58,290 bases of DNA from Nonomuraea deserti (GCF_004348685.1 NZ_SMKO01000038.1:1-58290); one strand, 5' to 3'. Shown: positions 47,748 to 55,715, counted from the first letter of the stretch. A program made the numbers and translations. The notes: a model not told the origin generated them from the sequence alone.

Positions 47748-47768
47748 CGGGCCATTAGCGGGCCACTA
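47748..47768. promoter_or_regulatory. Right arm-type integrase sites of AICE
   Basis: cgggccatta (47748-47757) and cgggccacta (47759-47768) repeat the left-arm pair with the same 11-bp period and orientation. They lie 85 bp inside attR. Confidence 0.65.
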
Positions 47769-47853
47769 AGGGCGGTCAGCAGCGGTCAATCATGGTCACT
47801 CGCGGACTGCCTTCGGCGCAGGTCGAGGCGGTTGCGCTCGAAAATCGGGCCGT

Positions 47854-47903
47854 TTTGCAAGCAGGAAGTCAGGAGTTCGAATCTCCTAGGCTCCACCAGG
47901 GAA
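47854..47903. repeat. attR: attR of AICE and left end of the next element
   Basis: This is an exact 50-bp copy of the tRNA-Ala 3' half and flank. The 5' half of the tRNA is missing, so it is not a functional gene. It borders the AICE on its left and a second element on its right. Confidence 0.95.
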
Positions 47904-47904
47904 G

Positions 47905-47941
47905 ACTCTCCCCCGCTGAGGGGCACTCGGCGGGGGAGAGT
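47905..47941 (+). terminator. Strong hairpin at left end of second element
   Basis: actctcccccg (47905-47915) pairs perfectly with cgggggagagt (47931-47941). Its position, directly after the att copy, mirrors the hairpin after attL of the AICE. Confidence 0.75.
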
Positions 47942-47959
47942 GACTAAGTGAGTGACTAC
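47938..47959. promoter_or_regulatory. Left arm-type repeats of second element
   Basis: gagtgactaa (47938-47947) and gagtgactac (47950-47959) are direct repeats with a 12-bp period. A matching pair lies at 55834-55855. Confidence 0.6.
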
Positions 47960-48070
47960 CGGGTCCCGTGGTCACGCACCCCACCCGTGGTCGTCGTCCG
48001 GCAGCGATCGTTCTCCGGGAGTCGCTAACCGTCGTACGACGGGCGTTCCGCTCCGCGCAGTGGCTCGTTG

Positions 48071-48435
48071 CTACCCGGCGCCTGGGCATGTGGCCTGGGG
48101 CGGGCCGACGACGCATAGCCCTGTGCGGACGTGGTCCGTGACCTTGCCGCAGTGATCACATGCGGGGGAGGCGGCAACAAGGTGGGCGGTGCAGCAGAGC
48201 AGACGAGCCGGCCCGGCGCCCATACGGCCGCGTGTATCACCGTCGGCGCCGTCAGATGGGAGCAGGCCTCGCCGACTCGTGCGCGCACGGCCCGCTGGAG
48301 CTGGGCCACGTACCCAGCAAGCCAGGGATGATAAGGCCCTGCGACTGAGATCGCCGCCCCTGGACCACTCCGCGCGTCTGCGCTGGCAGCGTCGTATTGG
48401 TCAAGGAAGGCGGTACCTCGGAGAGGAACAACCAT
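48071..48435 (-). pseudogene. Frameshifted zinc-finger protein gene
   Basis: From ATG 48435, with TGGAGG upstream, the frame encodes MVVPLRGTAFLDQYDAAS to AAVWAPGRLVC. Near 48191-48204, in a gcagcagagcag tract, the reading frame changes: in the other frame the sequence continues CCTAHLVAASPACDHCGKVTDHVRTGLC to a stop at 48071. The CDHC plus later Cys pattern indicates a zinc ribbon. The total length is a multiple of three only if two bases are removed, so a 2-bp insertion is likely. Confidence 0.6.
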
Positions 48436-48532
48436 GTCTCAACCTCCAGTTAGTCGGGTGGGTGATCTCCATATCCCAGGGTGGGTTCCGTTGCCGGTCC
48501 GGCGGCATGACCCTGTGCCGCCCCCACGCTGA
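48434..48532 (+). CDS. 32-residue small ORF divergent from the zinc-finger gene
   Basis: ATG 48434 opens MSQPPVSRVGDLHIPGWVPL, then PVRRHDPVPPPR and TGA, preceded by GAGAGG. Its start codon shares the palindrome CATG with the start of the minus-strand gene. Short Pro/Arg-rich proteins like this are common in AICEs. Translation is unproven. From 48533 to 48615 nothing is seen. Confidence 0.4.
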   Translation: MSQPPVSRVGDLHIPGWVPLPVRRHDPVPPPR

Positions 48533-48615
48533 ACTTGCGCCGAGCTCCTAGGAAGATCATTTCCTGAATGGCCATCGTTTGCGCAGGTCAGGGACAGTGG
48601 GTGAGGCGACCGAAG

Positions 48616-48873
48616 CTAGTCGGCGTATCCCTCGACGATGAGCCGCCGAAGCTCAAGCATGGCCTGACGGCATTGATTCCGACCAGCTTCGACAACCGTG
48701 GGATGGTTCGCGCGCCGCCGATCGGTTCGCCGGATGACGTACTGCCCACCTTCGAGGCAGAGTTCGTACTCGATCGCGCCGTGTGTTACGAACTCCCGGA
48801 CGCGGGAGCGTGTCCCTCGTGAGTCGTACGCTGTCCAGTCGATATCCAGGGGTTCATCGGGTATCGCGGACAC
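48616..48873 (-). CDS. Small hypothetical element protein
   Basis: The 85-residue protein begins at GTG 48873 (SAIPDEPLDIDWTAYDSRGTRSRVREF) and ends in a helix (NQCRQAMLELRRLIVEGYAD). It is of a type frequent in actinobacterial mobile elements. It overlaps the upstream gene by 20 bp, indicating an operon. The function is unknown. Confidence 0.65.
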   Translation of the reverse strand: MSAIPDEPLDIDWTAYDSRGTRSRVREFVTHGAIEYELCLEGGQYVIRRTDRRRANHPTVVEAGRNQCRQAMLELRRLIVEGYAD

Positions 48874-49039
48874 CGGCGGACTCGCTTAGCATGACCCCGA
48901 TCTGTACGGCGCACGCGAGCAGTTCGAGTCGACGCCATGTGTCGGCCTCGATCTCCTGCTTCGTCCTCTTATGCCTCGCTCTGTACATGCCGGACTCCTC
49001 CTGCCACGCGTCGAAGTCGGGATGCTCCAACTCGGCCAT
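48854..49039 (-). CDS. Small hypothetical element protein
   Basis: The 61-residue protein (MAELEHPDFDAWQEESGMYRARHKRTKQEIEADTWRRLELL, then AVQIGVMLSESAGV) is probably a single helical hairpin. It is divergent from the GntR gene; the repeats at 49068-49125 lie in their shared promoter region. I know no function. Confidence 0.65.
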   Translation of the reverse strand: MAELEHPDFDAWQEESGMYRARHKRTKQEIEADTWRRLELLACAVQIGVMLSESAGVRDTR

Positions 49040-49067
49040 GCGCTGACTCTACCGTCACACGTCCATA

Positions 49068-49125
49068 CACGTACATGCCTGTTTATGAACGTATCTGCAT
49101 TTCCGAGCACGTACACGCCTGCTTA
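49068..49125. promoter_or_regulatory. 18-bp direct repeats, probable GntR operator
   Basis: cacgtacatgcctgttta (49068-49085) and cacgtacacgcctgctta (49108-49125) differ at two positions, with a 40-bp period. The first is followed by atgaacgt, so acgtacat/atgaacgt also forms an inverted repeat. They lie directly upstream of the GntR start. Confidence 0.6.
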
Positions 49126-49135
49126 CGGTCGAGCT

Positions 49136-49402
49136 GTGATGGAGTTCCGGAAGGATCGCCCCGTGTGGCGACAGGTGGCCGATGAGATGCGCCGGCGGAT
49201 CGCGGCCATGTCGCCGGGCGACCTGGTGGACTCCGAGCAATCGATGGTCCAGGAGTTCGGCATCGCGCGCGGAACGGCGCGGAAGGTGATCGCGCACCTT
49301 CGCGAGGAAGGCGTGATCTACACGGTCCCGGGTCTGGGCTCGTTCGCCGGTCCGAAGCCTCCCGAGGATGACGCCGAACCGGCAGACCGCAACACCAGTT
49401 GA
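49136..49402 (+). CDS. Minimal GntR-family regulator
   Basis: The 88-residue protein (GTG 49136; ATG 49139 is equally possible) is only a winged helix: PVWRQVADEMRRRIAAMSPGDLVDSEQSMVQEFGIARGTARKVIAHLREEGVIYTVPGLGSF. It lacks a ligand-binding C-terminal domain. Stand-alone GntR HTH proteins of this kind are common in AICEs. Its divergent promoter holds repeated sites that it probably binds. Confidence 0.85.
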   Translation: MMEFRKDRPVWRQVADEMRRRIAAMSPGDLVDSEQSMVQEFGIARGTARKVIAHLREEGVIYTVPGLGSFAGPKPPEDDAEPADRNTS

Positions 49403-50206
49403 TCGCAGATCCGCTTGCTCCCGGCGTCGTCATGTCACACCGCGTAGGAAACTCTCGGGACGGAAGGGTCTCCAGTGTCCCCGGGGTCCCTCGACCGGCT
49501 TCTACCAGGGGAAAGAAGAAAGATCAAAAGGGACACTCTCTGCGGCGAGTGTCCCCGTTGTCCCCCGACGACGGAAGACGAAGAGGTGCTTCGCGCGCCC
49601 TGCCAGTTGCGCTGCGCGCAGGAAGTGCGGCTCCAACATGTTGCAGCGCTTCTCCGTGCGAAGCACGGGCTGGAAGGGGTGGCGAAGCGCCGATGTGGTC
49701 TTTTGGCACCCAAGCCGGTCCCGCCCTCGCCCTGCCGGCGCTGGCCCCCGATGCCGGATCGTACGAGCGCATCATCCGTGCCCTCGACACCCCGGCCGCG
49801 TCGATATGGCGACCGTGTAATGGCTGGAACACTGCATGGGCGGACCCCGCCGCGTCGAGGACGTATATTGGCCGATCGGGCATTTGGTAAGGCGCCTAAC
49901 TGCGCTTTCTCCCGCAGCGGCGCCTACTCCCGATGCGTAAGGGTGCCATGGTGATTCCGGACGGTCGTACTAGCCGTCCGCGTCCATTCTGGCCAGGCAT
50001 ATTCTGCGTTGCTGCCATATCTCCTGGACAATCTGACACATTTGGCCAAGGGATAAGGCCAGCTGTGGTGCATGGGAAGACGATAAGTATTTCCACACTA
50101 AGTTCTTGAACGGTTTCTAGCTTTGCTTGGGATGTTCAGCATGGTGTCGCCTCATTGAGGTGAGTAGTGTTGTCGCGACCCCATCGTAGGAAGGAATCAA
50201 CTGCTC
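49403..50206. other. 800-bp stretch without a supported gene
   Basis: Arg/Pro-rich frames cross this region in several frames without ribosome-binding sites. A perfect 9-bp hairpin, gggacactc (49530-49538) with gagtgtccc (49547-49555), is present, and a tgtcccc motif repeats nearby. The right end (49980-50200) is AT-richer and should contain the promoter for the secreted peptide gene. Confidence 0.5.
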
Positions 50207-50425
50207 ATGCGTTTCGGTTCCCGCATGTTCGCGCTGGCTGCTGCCACCGCCGTACTGACTATGCCAATGCTGGGCGCGGGCGCTGCCTCAGCCAGTCGCG
50301 CCATCGCCCCCTGTGATCCGCCCGCCCATGCCATGACCTACCAGCTTTTGCAGATCAATCTTCCGTTGCTTGCGCCCGAGAACATGGGATCCGTTGGCCC
50401 GGGGGGCGTTCAGAACATCTGCTAG
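50207..50425 (+). CDS. Small secreted peptide with C-terminal cysteine
   Basis: The 72-residue precursor has a Sec signal peptide (RFGSRMFALAAATAVLTMPMLGAGAASA), with cleavage likely after ASA near residue 29. The mature peptide of about 43 residues starts SRAIAPCDPPAHAM and ends GSVGPGGVQNIC, with exactly two cysteines, the second as the last residue. A single disulphide or a thioether ring is possible. AGGAAGG precedes the ATG. It is the first of four envelope-related genes. No family is recognised. Confidence 0.7.
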   Translation: MRFGSRMFALAAATAVLTMPMLGAGAASASRAIAPCDPPAHAMTYQLLQINLPLLAPENMGSVGPGGVQNIC

Positions 50426-50614
50426 CAATCTTGAGGTGTCAACCTCTACGCCGATCGGCCCTGTTCGGCCATTCCGTCGCTTTTGCGAAGTGGAAGGCCG
50501 GCAGGGCCGGTTGTCATTCTCTCGATCGGCATGATCGAAGTTGGATGCCTAGCTGGCTCGGAAGGCTGCATTTGCCGTCGCAAAGGCGATGTCCAGCACA
50601 TGTCGTTGTGAAGA

Positions 50615-51472
50615 TCAAGCAGTGATCAGGACCGGACTGCCGAGCGGTATGCGGGACAACACGCGCAGTGCAGCTGCGGGAACCCGTACGCAACCATGGC
50701 TGATATGCCGACCGAACACGCTGGCGTCCGGCCAGCCGTGCAAGGAGATCGTGCTGGGCCCGCCATCGAAGTTGTCAAGGGCAGTCGAATGCAGGCCCAG
50801 CGGCAGAATCAGTGGGGTGTACGTCGGCTTGGGCGGAGACAGGGCTGCCAGCAGGAACGTCCGTCCTGTCGGAGTGGGGGTGGCCGAAGCCCCCACGGCC
50901 ACTGTCCATGAACGGAGCCGGTGATTGGCCTTGAACAGGGTGAGCCTGTGAGCGGACAACCTGATTTCCACCCGATAAGGGCTGTAAGCATTCTGCAGCC
51001 CTCCGCCGTCACTGTAGATCCATCCTGTCGACTTGTTCGGCCGGCTCGGCAACAGAACACGAACCCATCCCGGCGCTTTCCCCACCACCGGAACCCAGGT
51101 CTCACTTCCCATTTGAGTGGTCGGCAATATCGCCAGTGGTCGCCCACCTGGTTGGGCATAGACAATCTGTGGTGCCGTGGGATGTGTCACAACCCCAGAT
51201 CCCGGGTTGTTGTGGGTCGAGTCCTTAGGAGCTCCGCGCAAGCGGGTGAAGGTTGTCGCCTTCGGCAACCGTGCTACTTCTGCTGCTGACACGGATACAG
51301 GTCTGATCACTTGCGCGGCCTTGGATGGTGCTACAGCACGTGGCGGCACGTCTGTGTCTGTGCCGCAAGAGGCGGCCAAGGGTGTGATCGTTATTACCAC
51401 GCCGTACGCAATCATCTTTATGCGCCAAGCGGTCACACGACCGAGCATGTCGAAGTGAAATCGATCACGCAT
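50615..51472 (-). CDS. L,D-transpeptidase lipoprotein (YkuD domain)
   Basis: This 285-residue protein has a signal with a lipobox-like LAASC, an SH3-like segment (PLAILPTTQMGSETWVPVVGKAPGWVRVLL) and a C-terminal YkuD domain (YRVEIRLSAHRLTLFKANHRL, then SLHGWPDASVFGRHISHGCVRVPAAALRVL). The catalytic Cys and His lie in HISHGCVR. Such enzymes make 3-3 peptidoglycan cross-links or attach proteins. ATG 51472 with GGGAG upstream is preferred over ATG 51484. It is convergent with the small peptide gene. Confidence 0.9.
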   Translation of the reverse strand: MRDRFHFDMLGRVTAWRIKMIAYGVVITITPLAASCGTDTDVPPRAVAPSKAAQVIRPVSVSAAEVARLPKATTFTRLRGAPKDSTHNNPGSGVVTHPTAPQIVYAQPGGRPLAILPTTQMGSETWVPVVGKAPGWVRVLLPSRPNKSTGWIYSDGGGLQNAYSPYRVEIRLSAHRLTLFKANHRLRSWTVAVGASATPTPTGRTFLLAALSPPKPTYTPLILPLGLHSTALDNFDGGPSTISLHGWPDASVFGRHISHGCVRVPAAALRVLSRIPLGSPVLITA

Positions 51473-51484
51473 AAAAACTCCCAT

Positions 51485-52178
51485 GATTCGACGGTTGATA
51501 TCGAGAGGGTGGTGGCATCACCCCCTCATCTTGCGCTGTCGACGCAATGATGGACGCCCGCGGCTCCGCGGCTCCGCGGCTCCAGATATAGCACCAGCGA
51601 ATACTGCTCATCATCTCCCCTCCGGCCGGATGAATGTAAAGATTTGCCAGGACTCGTCGATCGACTTTGTGTTCGCTGATTTGTGACACAGCGTCTTGGC
51701 TGATGGCCTCCGGCCACGCCTGGCCGAGTACGCGTCTGTCTGGGCGATGTATGACGTGCGCCGCATGTGCGCCGATAACATCATGTTTATCGGTGTGGGT
51801 GGTGAAGGTGCCGTCCAGTCATGTCCGGCCTCGAGGTCTACGGAATTGCGGCTGTCGTCCCCATTCGCCTGTCGTGGTGACTTGCTCAATGCAACCGGCA
51901 AAGTCGACAAACCTGCCCAAACACTCATTAGGATGCGGAGTGTAGGCCATACCAATATTGATCGAGCTTTATGTTCTGTTTAAGCGTTGGTGCTCACTAT
52001 TGCTTACCTCTACGACTAGCGTGCCAAGTCGCGGGGTGATGCTCTTGCGATTCCGTGATCACCGGTCTGATGGCAAGTCTGAAAGTTCGGTATCTCGCGC
52101 AGTTGAACGTCTCGCTTTCTGTGGACACCAAGAACCGGGCGTATCCGATGCCCTTCTGCAAGGAGAACGACTCGCTAA
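51485..52178. other. 690-bp stretch without a supported gene
   Basis: Short frames on both strands are unconvincing. It contains a three-copy cggctccg-type tandem repeat (about 51560-51585). Promoters for the divergent L,D-transpeptidase and DUF3494 genes should lie here. Confidence 0.5.
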
Positions 52179-53789
52179 ATGGACAGAACCTGTAAACAGG
52201 CCTTGCTAAGGCTGCCGGGGCTTTCCCGTATGGCGGCGGCTTTGATACTCATCCCGGTCCTAGTCGCATTCTTTCTCGTGCAATCCCGCGAGAGCTCCGC
52301 TCAAGTAGCCCCAGTCGATCTGGGAACAGCCGGCGCCTTCGCTGTTCTGGCGGGGACCACGGTCACCAACACCGGTCCCAGTATCATTACGGGGGATCTG
52401 GGAGTGAGCCCGGGTACCGCGATCGTCGGATTCCCGCCCGGCATCGTGTTGGGCGCGCAGCACGCTGCCGACGCTGTAGCCCTTCAGGCGCAATCCGACT
52501 TGACGATCGCATACAACGATGCCGCCGGCCGCACACCGGCCACTAGTATTTCAGGCGACCTCGGCGGTCAGACTCTCACACATGGCATTTACGCCTCCAG
52601 CTCTTCAATCGGGCTGACAGGAACGCTCACTCTCGACGCCGAGGGTGATCCCAATGCCGTGTTCATCTTCCAGATCTCTTCCACGCTCATCACCGCATCG
52701 GGCAGTAACATCAACTTGATCAACGGTGCTCAAGCGTGCAATGTCTTCTGGCAAGTGGGCAGCTCCGCGACCTTGGGAACGAACTCCACCTTCGTCGGCA
52801 ACATTCTTGCCCTGGCTTCGATCTCGGCGACCACAGGCACCACCGTCGACGGCCGACTGCTGGCCCGTAATGGTCAGGTCAGCCTCGACACCAACACCGT
52901 CAACATCGCGGAGTGCGAAGGGCCGACGCCCACGCCGACGGTCACGCCGACTGTGACGCCGACGGTCACGCCGACCGTGACGCCGACTGTGACGCCGACG
53001 GTCACGCCGACCGTGACGCCGACTGTGACGCCGACGGTCACGCCGACCGTGACGCCGACGGTCACGCCGACGGTCACGCCGACCGTGACGCCGACGGTCA
53101 CGCCGACGGTCACGCCGACGGTGACGCCGACGGTGACGCCGACGGTGACGCCGACGGTCACGCCGACGGTCACGCCGACGGTGACGCCGACGGTGACGCC
53201 GACCGTGACGCCGACCGTGACGCCGACCGTGACGCCGACCGTGACGCCGACCGTGACGCCGACCGTGACGCCGACCGTGAAGCCGACCAAGAAGCCGACC
53301 AAGAAGCCGAGCAAGCCCCAGCCATGTACTTACGATCATGGTTATCACGAGCCCTGCGGCAAGTGGCAGTGCTACGTCGACGCTTCTCACTATGGGTACC
53401 GTGAGGCCTGTGACAAGGGGTGCTACGTCGAGTCTTCCCACTCTGGGTACCGTGAGGCCTGCGACAAGGGGTGCTACGTCGAGTCTTCCCACTCTGGGTA
53501 CCGTGAGGCCTGCGACAAGGGGTGCTACGTGGAATCTCCCCACCATGGGGAGCACGAGGCCTGCGATGAGGGACGGTGCCATCACGAGCTGTCTCACGAC
53601 TCCGGGCATCACGAGCCTTGCCACATGGAGCCCTGCCATGCAGAGCACTGCGACGGGGACAGCGGCCATGGGTCCTGCGACGAGGAGTTCTGCTTGGAGG
53701 ACGTCAAGTTCCGCATGGCCAGTGCTCAGGGGCTGGCGATGGCCCCCATGCCTAAGCTGGTCAAGCGGAACCTTCGGGTGGCTGGCTGA
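52179..53789 (+). CDS. DUF3494 (ice-binding-like) protein with Pro-Thr stalk and Cys/His-rich tail
   Basis: The 536-residue precursor has a signal peptide (MAAALILIPVLVAFFLV, cleavage near SSA/QV at about 41). A DUF3494 beta-helical domain follows at about 46-245 (LGTAGAFAVLAGTTVTNTG, SIITGDLGVSPGTAI, GSSATLGTNSTFVGNILA). A stalk of about 29 PTVT repeats (about 250-367) leads to a KPTKKPSKP hinge. A tail (382-505) has 16 cysteines and many histidines, including three 17-residue repeats (GYREACDKGCYVESSHS). DUF3494 is the fold of ice-binding adhesins, but many members do not bind ice. No LPXTG or TM anchor is seen. A terminator-like hairpin follows. Confidence 0.9.
   Translation: MDRTCKQALLRLPGLSRMAAALILIPVLVAFFLVQSRESSAQVAPVDLGTAGAFAVLAGTTVTNTGPSIITGDLGVSPGTAIVGFPPGIVLGAQHAADAVALQAQSDLTIAYNDAAGRTPATSISGDLGGQTLTHGIYASSSSIGLTGTLTLDAEGDPNAVFIFQISSTLITASGSNINLINGAQACNVFWQVGSSATLGTNSTFVGNILALASISATTGTTVDGRLLARNGQVSLDTNTVNIAECEGPTPTPTVTPTVTPTVTPTVTPTVTPTVTPTVTPTVTPTVTPTVTPTVTPTVTPTVTPTVTPTVTPTVTPTVTPTVTPTVTPTVTPTVTPTVTPTVTPTVTPTVTPTVTPTVTPTVTPTVKPTKKPTKKPSKPQPCTYDHGYHEPCGKWQCYVDASHYGYREACDKGCYVESSHSGYREACDKGCYVESSHSGYREACDKGCYVESPHHGEHEACDEGRCHHELSHDSGHHEPCHMEPCHAEHCDGDSGHGSCDEEFCLEDVKFRMASAQGLAMAPMPKLVKRNLRVAG
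52928..53281 (+). repeat. About 29 copies of a 12-bp PTVT-coding repeat
   Basis: The unit ccgacsgtsacg alternates gtc/gtg and gac/gact variants and encodes Pro-Thr-Val-Thr. Copy variants are arranged in blocks, suggesting recent expansion by slippage or unequal crossing over. Confidence 0.95.
53394..53546 (+). repeat. Three 51-bp repeats in the Cys-rich tail
   Basis: Copies begin at 53394, 53445 and 53496 (gggtaccgtgaggcctg...). They are nearly identical and encode a 17-residue unit with two cysteines each. A further diverged copy follows. Confidence 0.9.
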
Positions 53790-53825
53790 AGATTCTGTCC
53801 GTTGACAGAGGGTGTCAATAGTGAA

Positions 53826-53860
53826 GTTGCCGGCTTCTATAAAGAATAGAAGCCGGCAAC
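53826..53860 (+). terminator. 15-bp perfect hairpin after the DUF3494 gene
   Basis: gttgccggcttctat (53826-53840) pairs perfectly with atagaagccggcaac (53846-53860), loop aaaga. No T-run follows. It starts 37 bp after the stop codon. Confidence 0.75.
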
Positions 53861-54058
53861 AATCATCGCTTTGGCACGTAGTGGGCATACCCGAAAAGTG
53901 CCTGCGTCGCTCAGTACGGGCTCGCGCGCACTCCACCCCTCGCATCGCCGCTGGCGAATGGAGATAGAGATCCCCCTAGACAAGACCAGTCGCTTGTGAT
54001 GATGCCGGGCCGTGTCTTTGGTTCTCTCTTGATCGGCAACCCGTCATGGTCTTGAAGC

Positions 54059-55429
54059 GTGAGCATCAGAGCCGCAGAGCGCCCAACCAAGCGTGTGCCT
54101 CGCGAGGTCGACAATCGCCTGGCCGCCACGGTCGAAACAGTTCTGATCATCATCGGGTTCGCCGGAATGCTCTTTCTTTTGCCCCGGTTGGATTGGGGTG
54201 ACGGCTCGGTCCGCTACCACCAACTGACGGCTCTGCTCGAACAGGGGGCGGTGCCGGAAGGGAAGTACTCGATGGTCGGGCCGCTGTTCTCGGCGCCGCT
54301 CTGGCTGATCGGGGAAATCGGGGGGTCGCCGGACTGGTGGACGTTGCGCTACAACCTCTTTCTGCTTGTCGGCGGGGTGGTGTTCGTCTGGTTCGCCCTC
54401 CGTGACCTGCTGCCCCGGCCGCTTCTGAGAAGGTTCATCCTGCTGCTGATCTTCGCGTCGATGTTCGCCCACCATCAGCTCGGATACAACGGCGAGATGT
54501 TCACCGCGATCCTCGTCCTCAGCGGGTCTGTTGCGCTGGTCGGAGGCAGAACGTGGCCGGGATGGCTGACGGTCGCCATCGGGGTGGCCAACACGCCCGC
54601 CACCCTGCCCGCGCTGATCATGATGGTCGCCAAGTGGGTTTGGGACGTCCGGCGACTGCGCTGGGTGCTGGCGGTGCTCACGGCGGTCGGGCTGGTGATG
54701 GCGGAGGCGTGGCTGCGTCGTGGCAGTCCACTCGCTACGGGCTATGAGGGGGACGACCGGGGGAACCGCACGATCATGCCGTATTCAGGCCTGCCAGGTT
54801 TCAGCTATCCGATCTTCTTCGGGCTGCTGTCGCTGATCCTCTCCTTCGGCAAGGGCCTGCTCTTCTTCGCGCCCGGTCTGTTCCTGCCCGTACGGCAGCG
54901 CCTGCGCGACCTGGCCGCCGGTCGACAGCTCTACGAATTGTGGCTGGCGTTCGTGATCGGTTTGCTGCTGCTGTACGCGATGTACTGGTCATGGAGCGGT
55001 TCCTCGTTCTGGGGGCCACGATATCTGCTGTTCGCGGCGGTTCCTGCGGCGTTCGCGCTTGCCGTGCGGTGCCATCGGCCGGGGGACTCGGCTGGGGCCG
55101 ACCTCGTCACCGTGCTGGCACTCGGGCTGTCGATCTGGGCCGGCCTCAACGGCGCGGTGTTCGGAGACGTCGACGTTCCCAAGGTGTGCTGGCCCGACGG
55201 AGCTGGCCAGTACGAGGCTCCGATCTGCTTCTACACGCCGGAGTTCAGCGCATTGTGGTATCCGTTCGTGGCTGGAGGCAAGCCCTTGAGTACTGGTCAG
55301 TGGATCTATCTCACCTATGGTCTCGCTGTGGGTGTCTATCTGCTGGCGGGGCCGCTGCTGCGGCTCGTAGGACACCTGCGCACCTGGGTGGGCTTCGCGA
55401 CAGCCCGGATCAGGGCCGTTCATTGGTAA
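54059..55429 (+). CDS. Polytopic membrane protein, GT-C glycosyltransferase-like
   Basis: The 456-residue protein has about 9-11 TM segments (VLIIIGFAGMLFLLP near 30-44, LFLLVGGVVFVWFAL, FILLLIFASMFAHHQLGYNGEMF, LTVAIGVANTPATLPALIMMV, GLLSLILSFGKGLLFFAP, LAFVIGLLLLYAMYW, YLTYGLAVGVYLLAGPLLRLVG). An early loop with LLPRLDWGDGSVRYHQLTALLEQG resembles the acidic first loop of GT-C enzymes that use polyprenyl-phosphate sugars. The family is inferred from topology. It is adjacent to the Thr/Pro-rich DUF3494 gene, a conceivable substrate. The start is GTG 54059. Confidence 0.7.
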   Translation: MSIRAAERPTKRVPREVDNRLAATVETVLIIIGFAGMLFLLPRLDWGDGSVRYHQLTALLEQGAVPEGKYSMVGPLFSAPLWLIGEIGGSPDWWTLRYNLFLLVGGVVFVWFALRDLLPRPLLRRFILLLIFASMFAHHQLGYNGEMFTAILVLSGSVALVGGRTWPGWLTVAIGVANTPATLPALIMMVAKWVWDVRRLRWVLAVLTAVGLVMAEAWLRRGSPLATGYEGDDRGNRTIMPYSGLPGFSYPIFFGLLSLILSFGKGLLFFAPGLFLPVRQRLRDLAAGRQLYELWLAFVIGLLLLYAMYWSWSGSSFWGPRYLLFAAVPAAFALAVRCHRPGDSAGADLVTVLALGLSIWAGLNGAVFGDVDVPKVCWPDGAGQYEAPICFYTPEFSALWYPFVAGGKPLSTGQWIYLTYGLAVGVYLLAGPLLRLVGHLRTWVGFATARIRAVHW

Positions 55430-55647
55430 GACCGCGATCCAGGTCACGATCTCCCCTGGTGCCTCGGCGATGGTGGTGATGGCCGTCGTAGCGCGGTCAT
55501 GTCGATATATAACGCTGAGTGAAAGCCTCCTCGAAAGGAGTCGAGAAGCGGACGGTTGGGCGGGCGCGGTGGCCGGGTTCAAGTGAGCCCTTTCCGACTT
55601 GACAGCCCTGGCCACAGTGGGTTGGCGCAGAACGGTGGCGGCTAGAG

Positions 55648-55715
55648 GAGGCTCCCGATAAGACAGCAGTCAACCAAGATCCGATGCCCCGCCCCGGGAG
55701 CCTCGTTGCTGTCTT
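55648..55715. other. Interleaved inverted repeats, possible IS remnant leader
   Basis: gaggctccc (55648-55656), aagacagca (55660-55668), gggagcctc (55696-55704) and tgctgtctt (55707-55715) pair in an interleaved order. The sequence after it, from 55707 (VLSYTGAVWLRRRVV), vaguely resembles the N-terminus of the IS5-type transposase. The stretch 55430-55947 otherwise shows no gene. Confidence 0.4.

Larger units (their letters stand above)
33707..47903. mobile_element. Actinomycete integrative and conjugative element (AICE), about 14.2 kb
   Basis: The element is bounded by 50-bp exact att repeats and carries integrase, Xis, a RepSA-like initiator, an FtsK/TraSA-like translocase, GntR regulation and small transfer-operon genes in pSAM2-like order. 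That set defines an AICE that excises, replicates by rolling circle and transfers double-stranded DNA. The right part, 43.5-47.8 kb, is eroded by two insertion sequences and contains non-conserved genes. All essential modules look intact, so the element may still be active. Confidence 0.92.

Noticed and set aside
47854..47926. Second tRNA-Ala gene
   Set aside because: Only the 3' half is present; the 5' acceptor strand and D-arm are missing, so it is an att duplicate.
52605..53945. Long antisense frame over the DUF3494 gene (Arg/His and Val-Gly repeats)
   Set aside because: It is a mirror of the 12-bp PTVT repeat and the 51-bp repeats; repeats with no stop codons give long frames on both strands. 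The + strand frame has a signal peptide, a known domain and a terminator.
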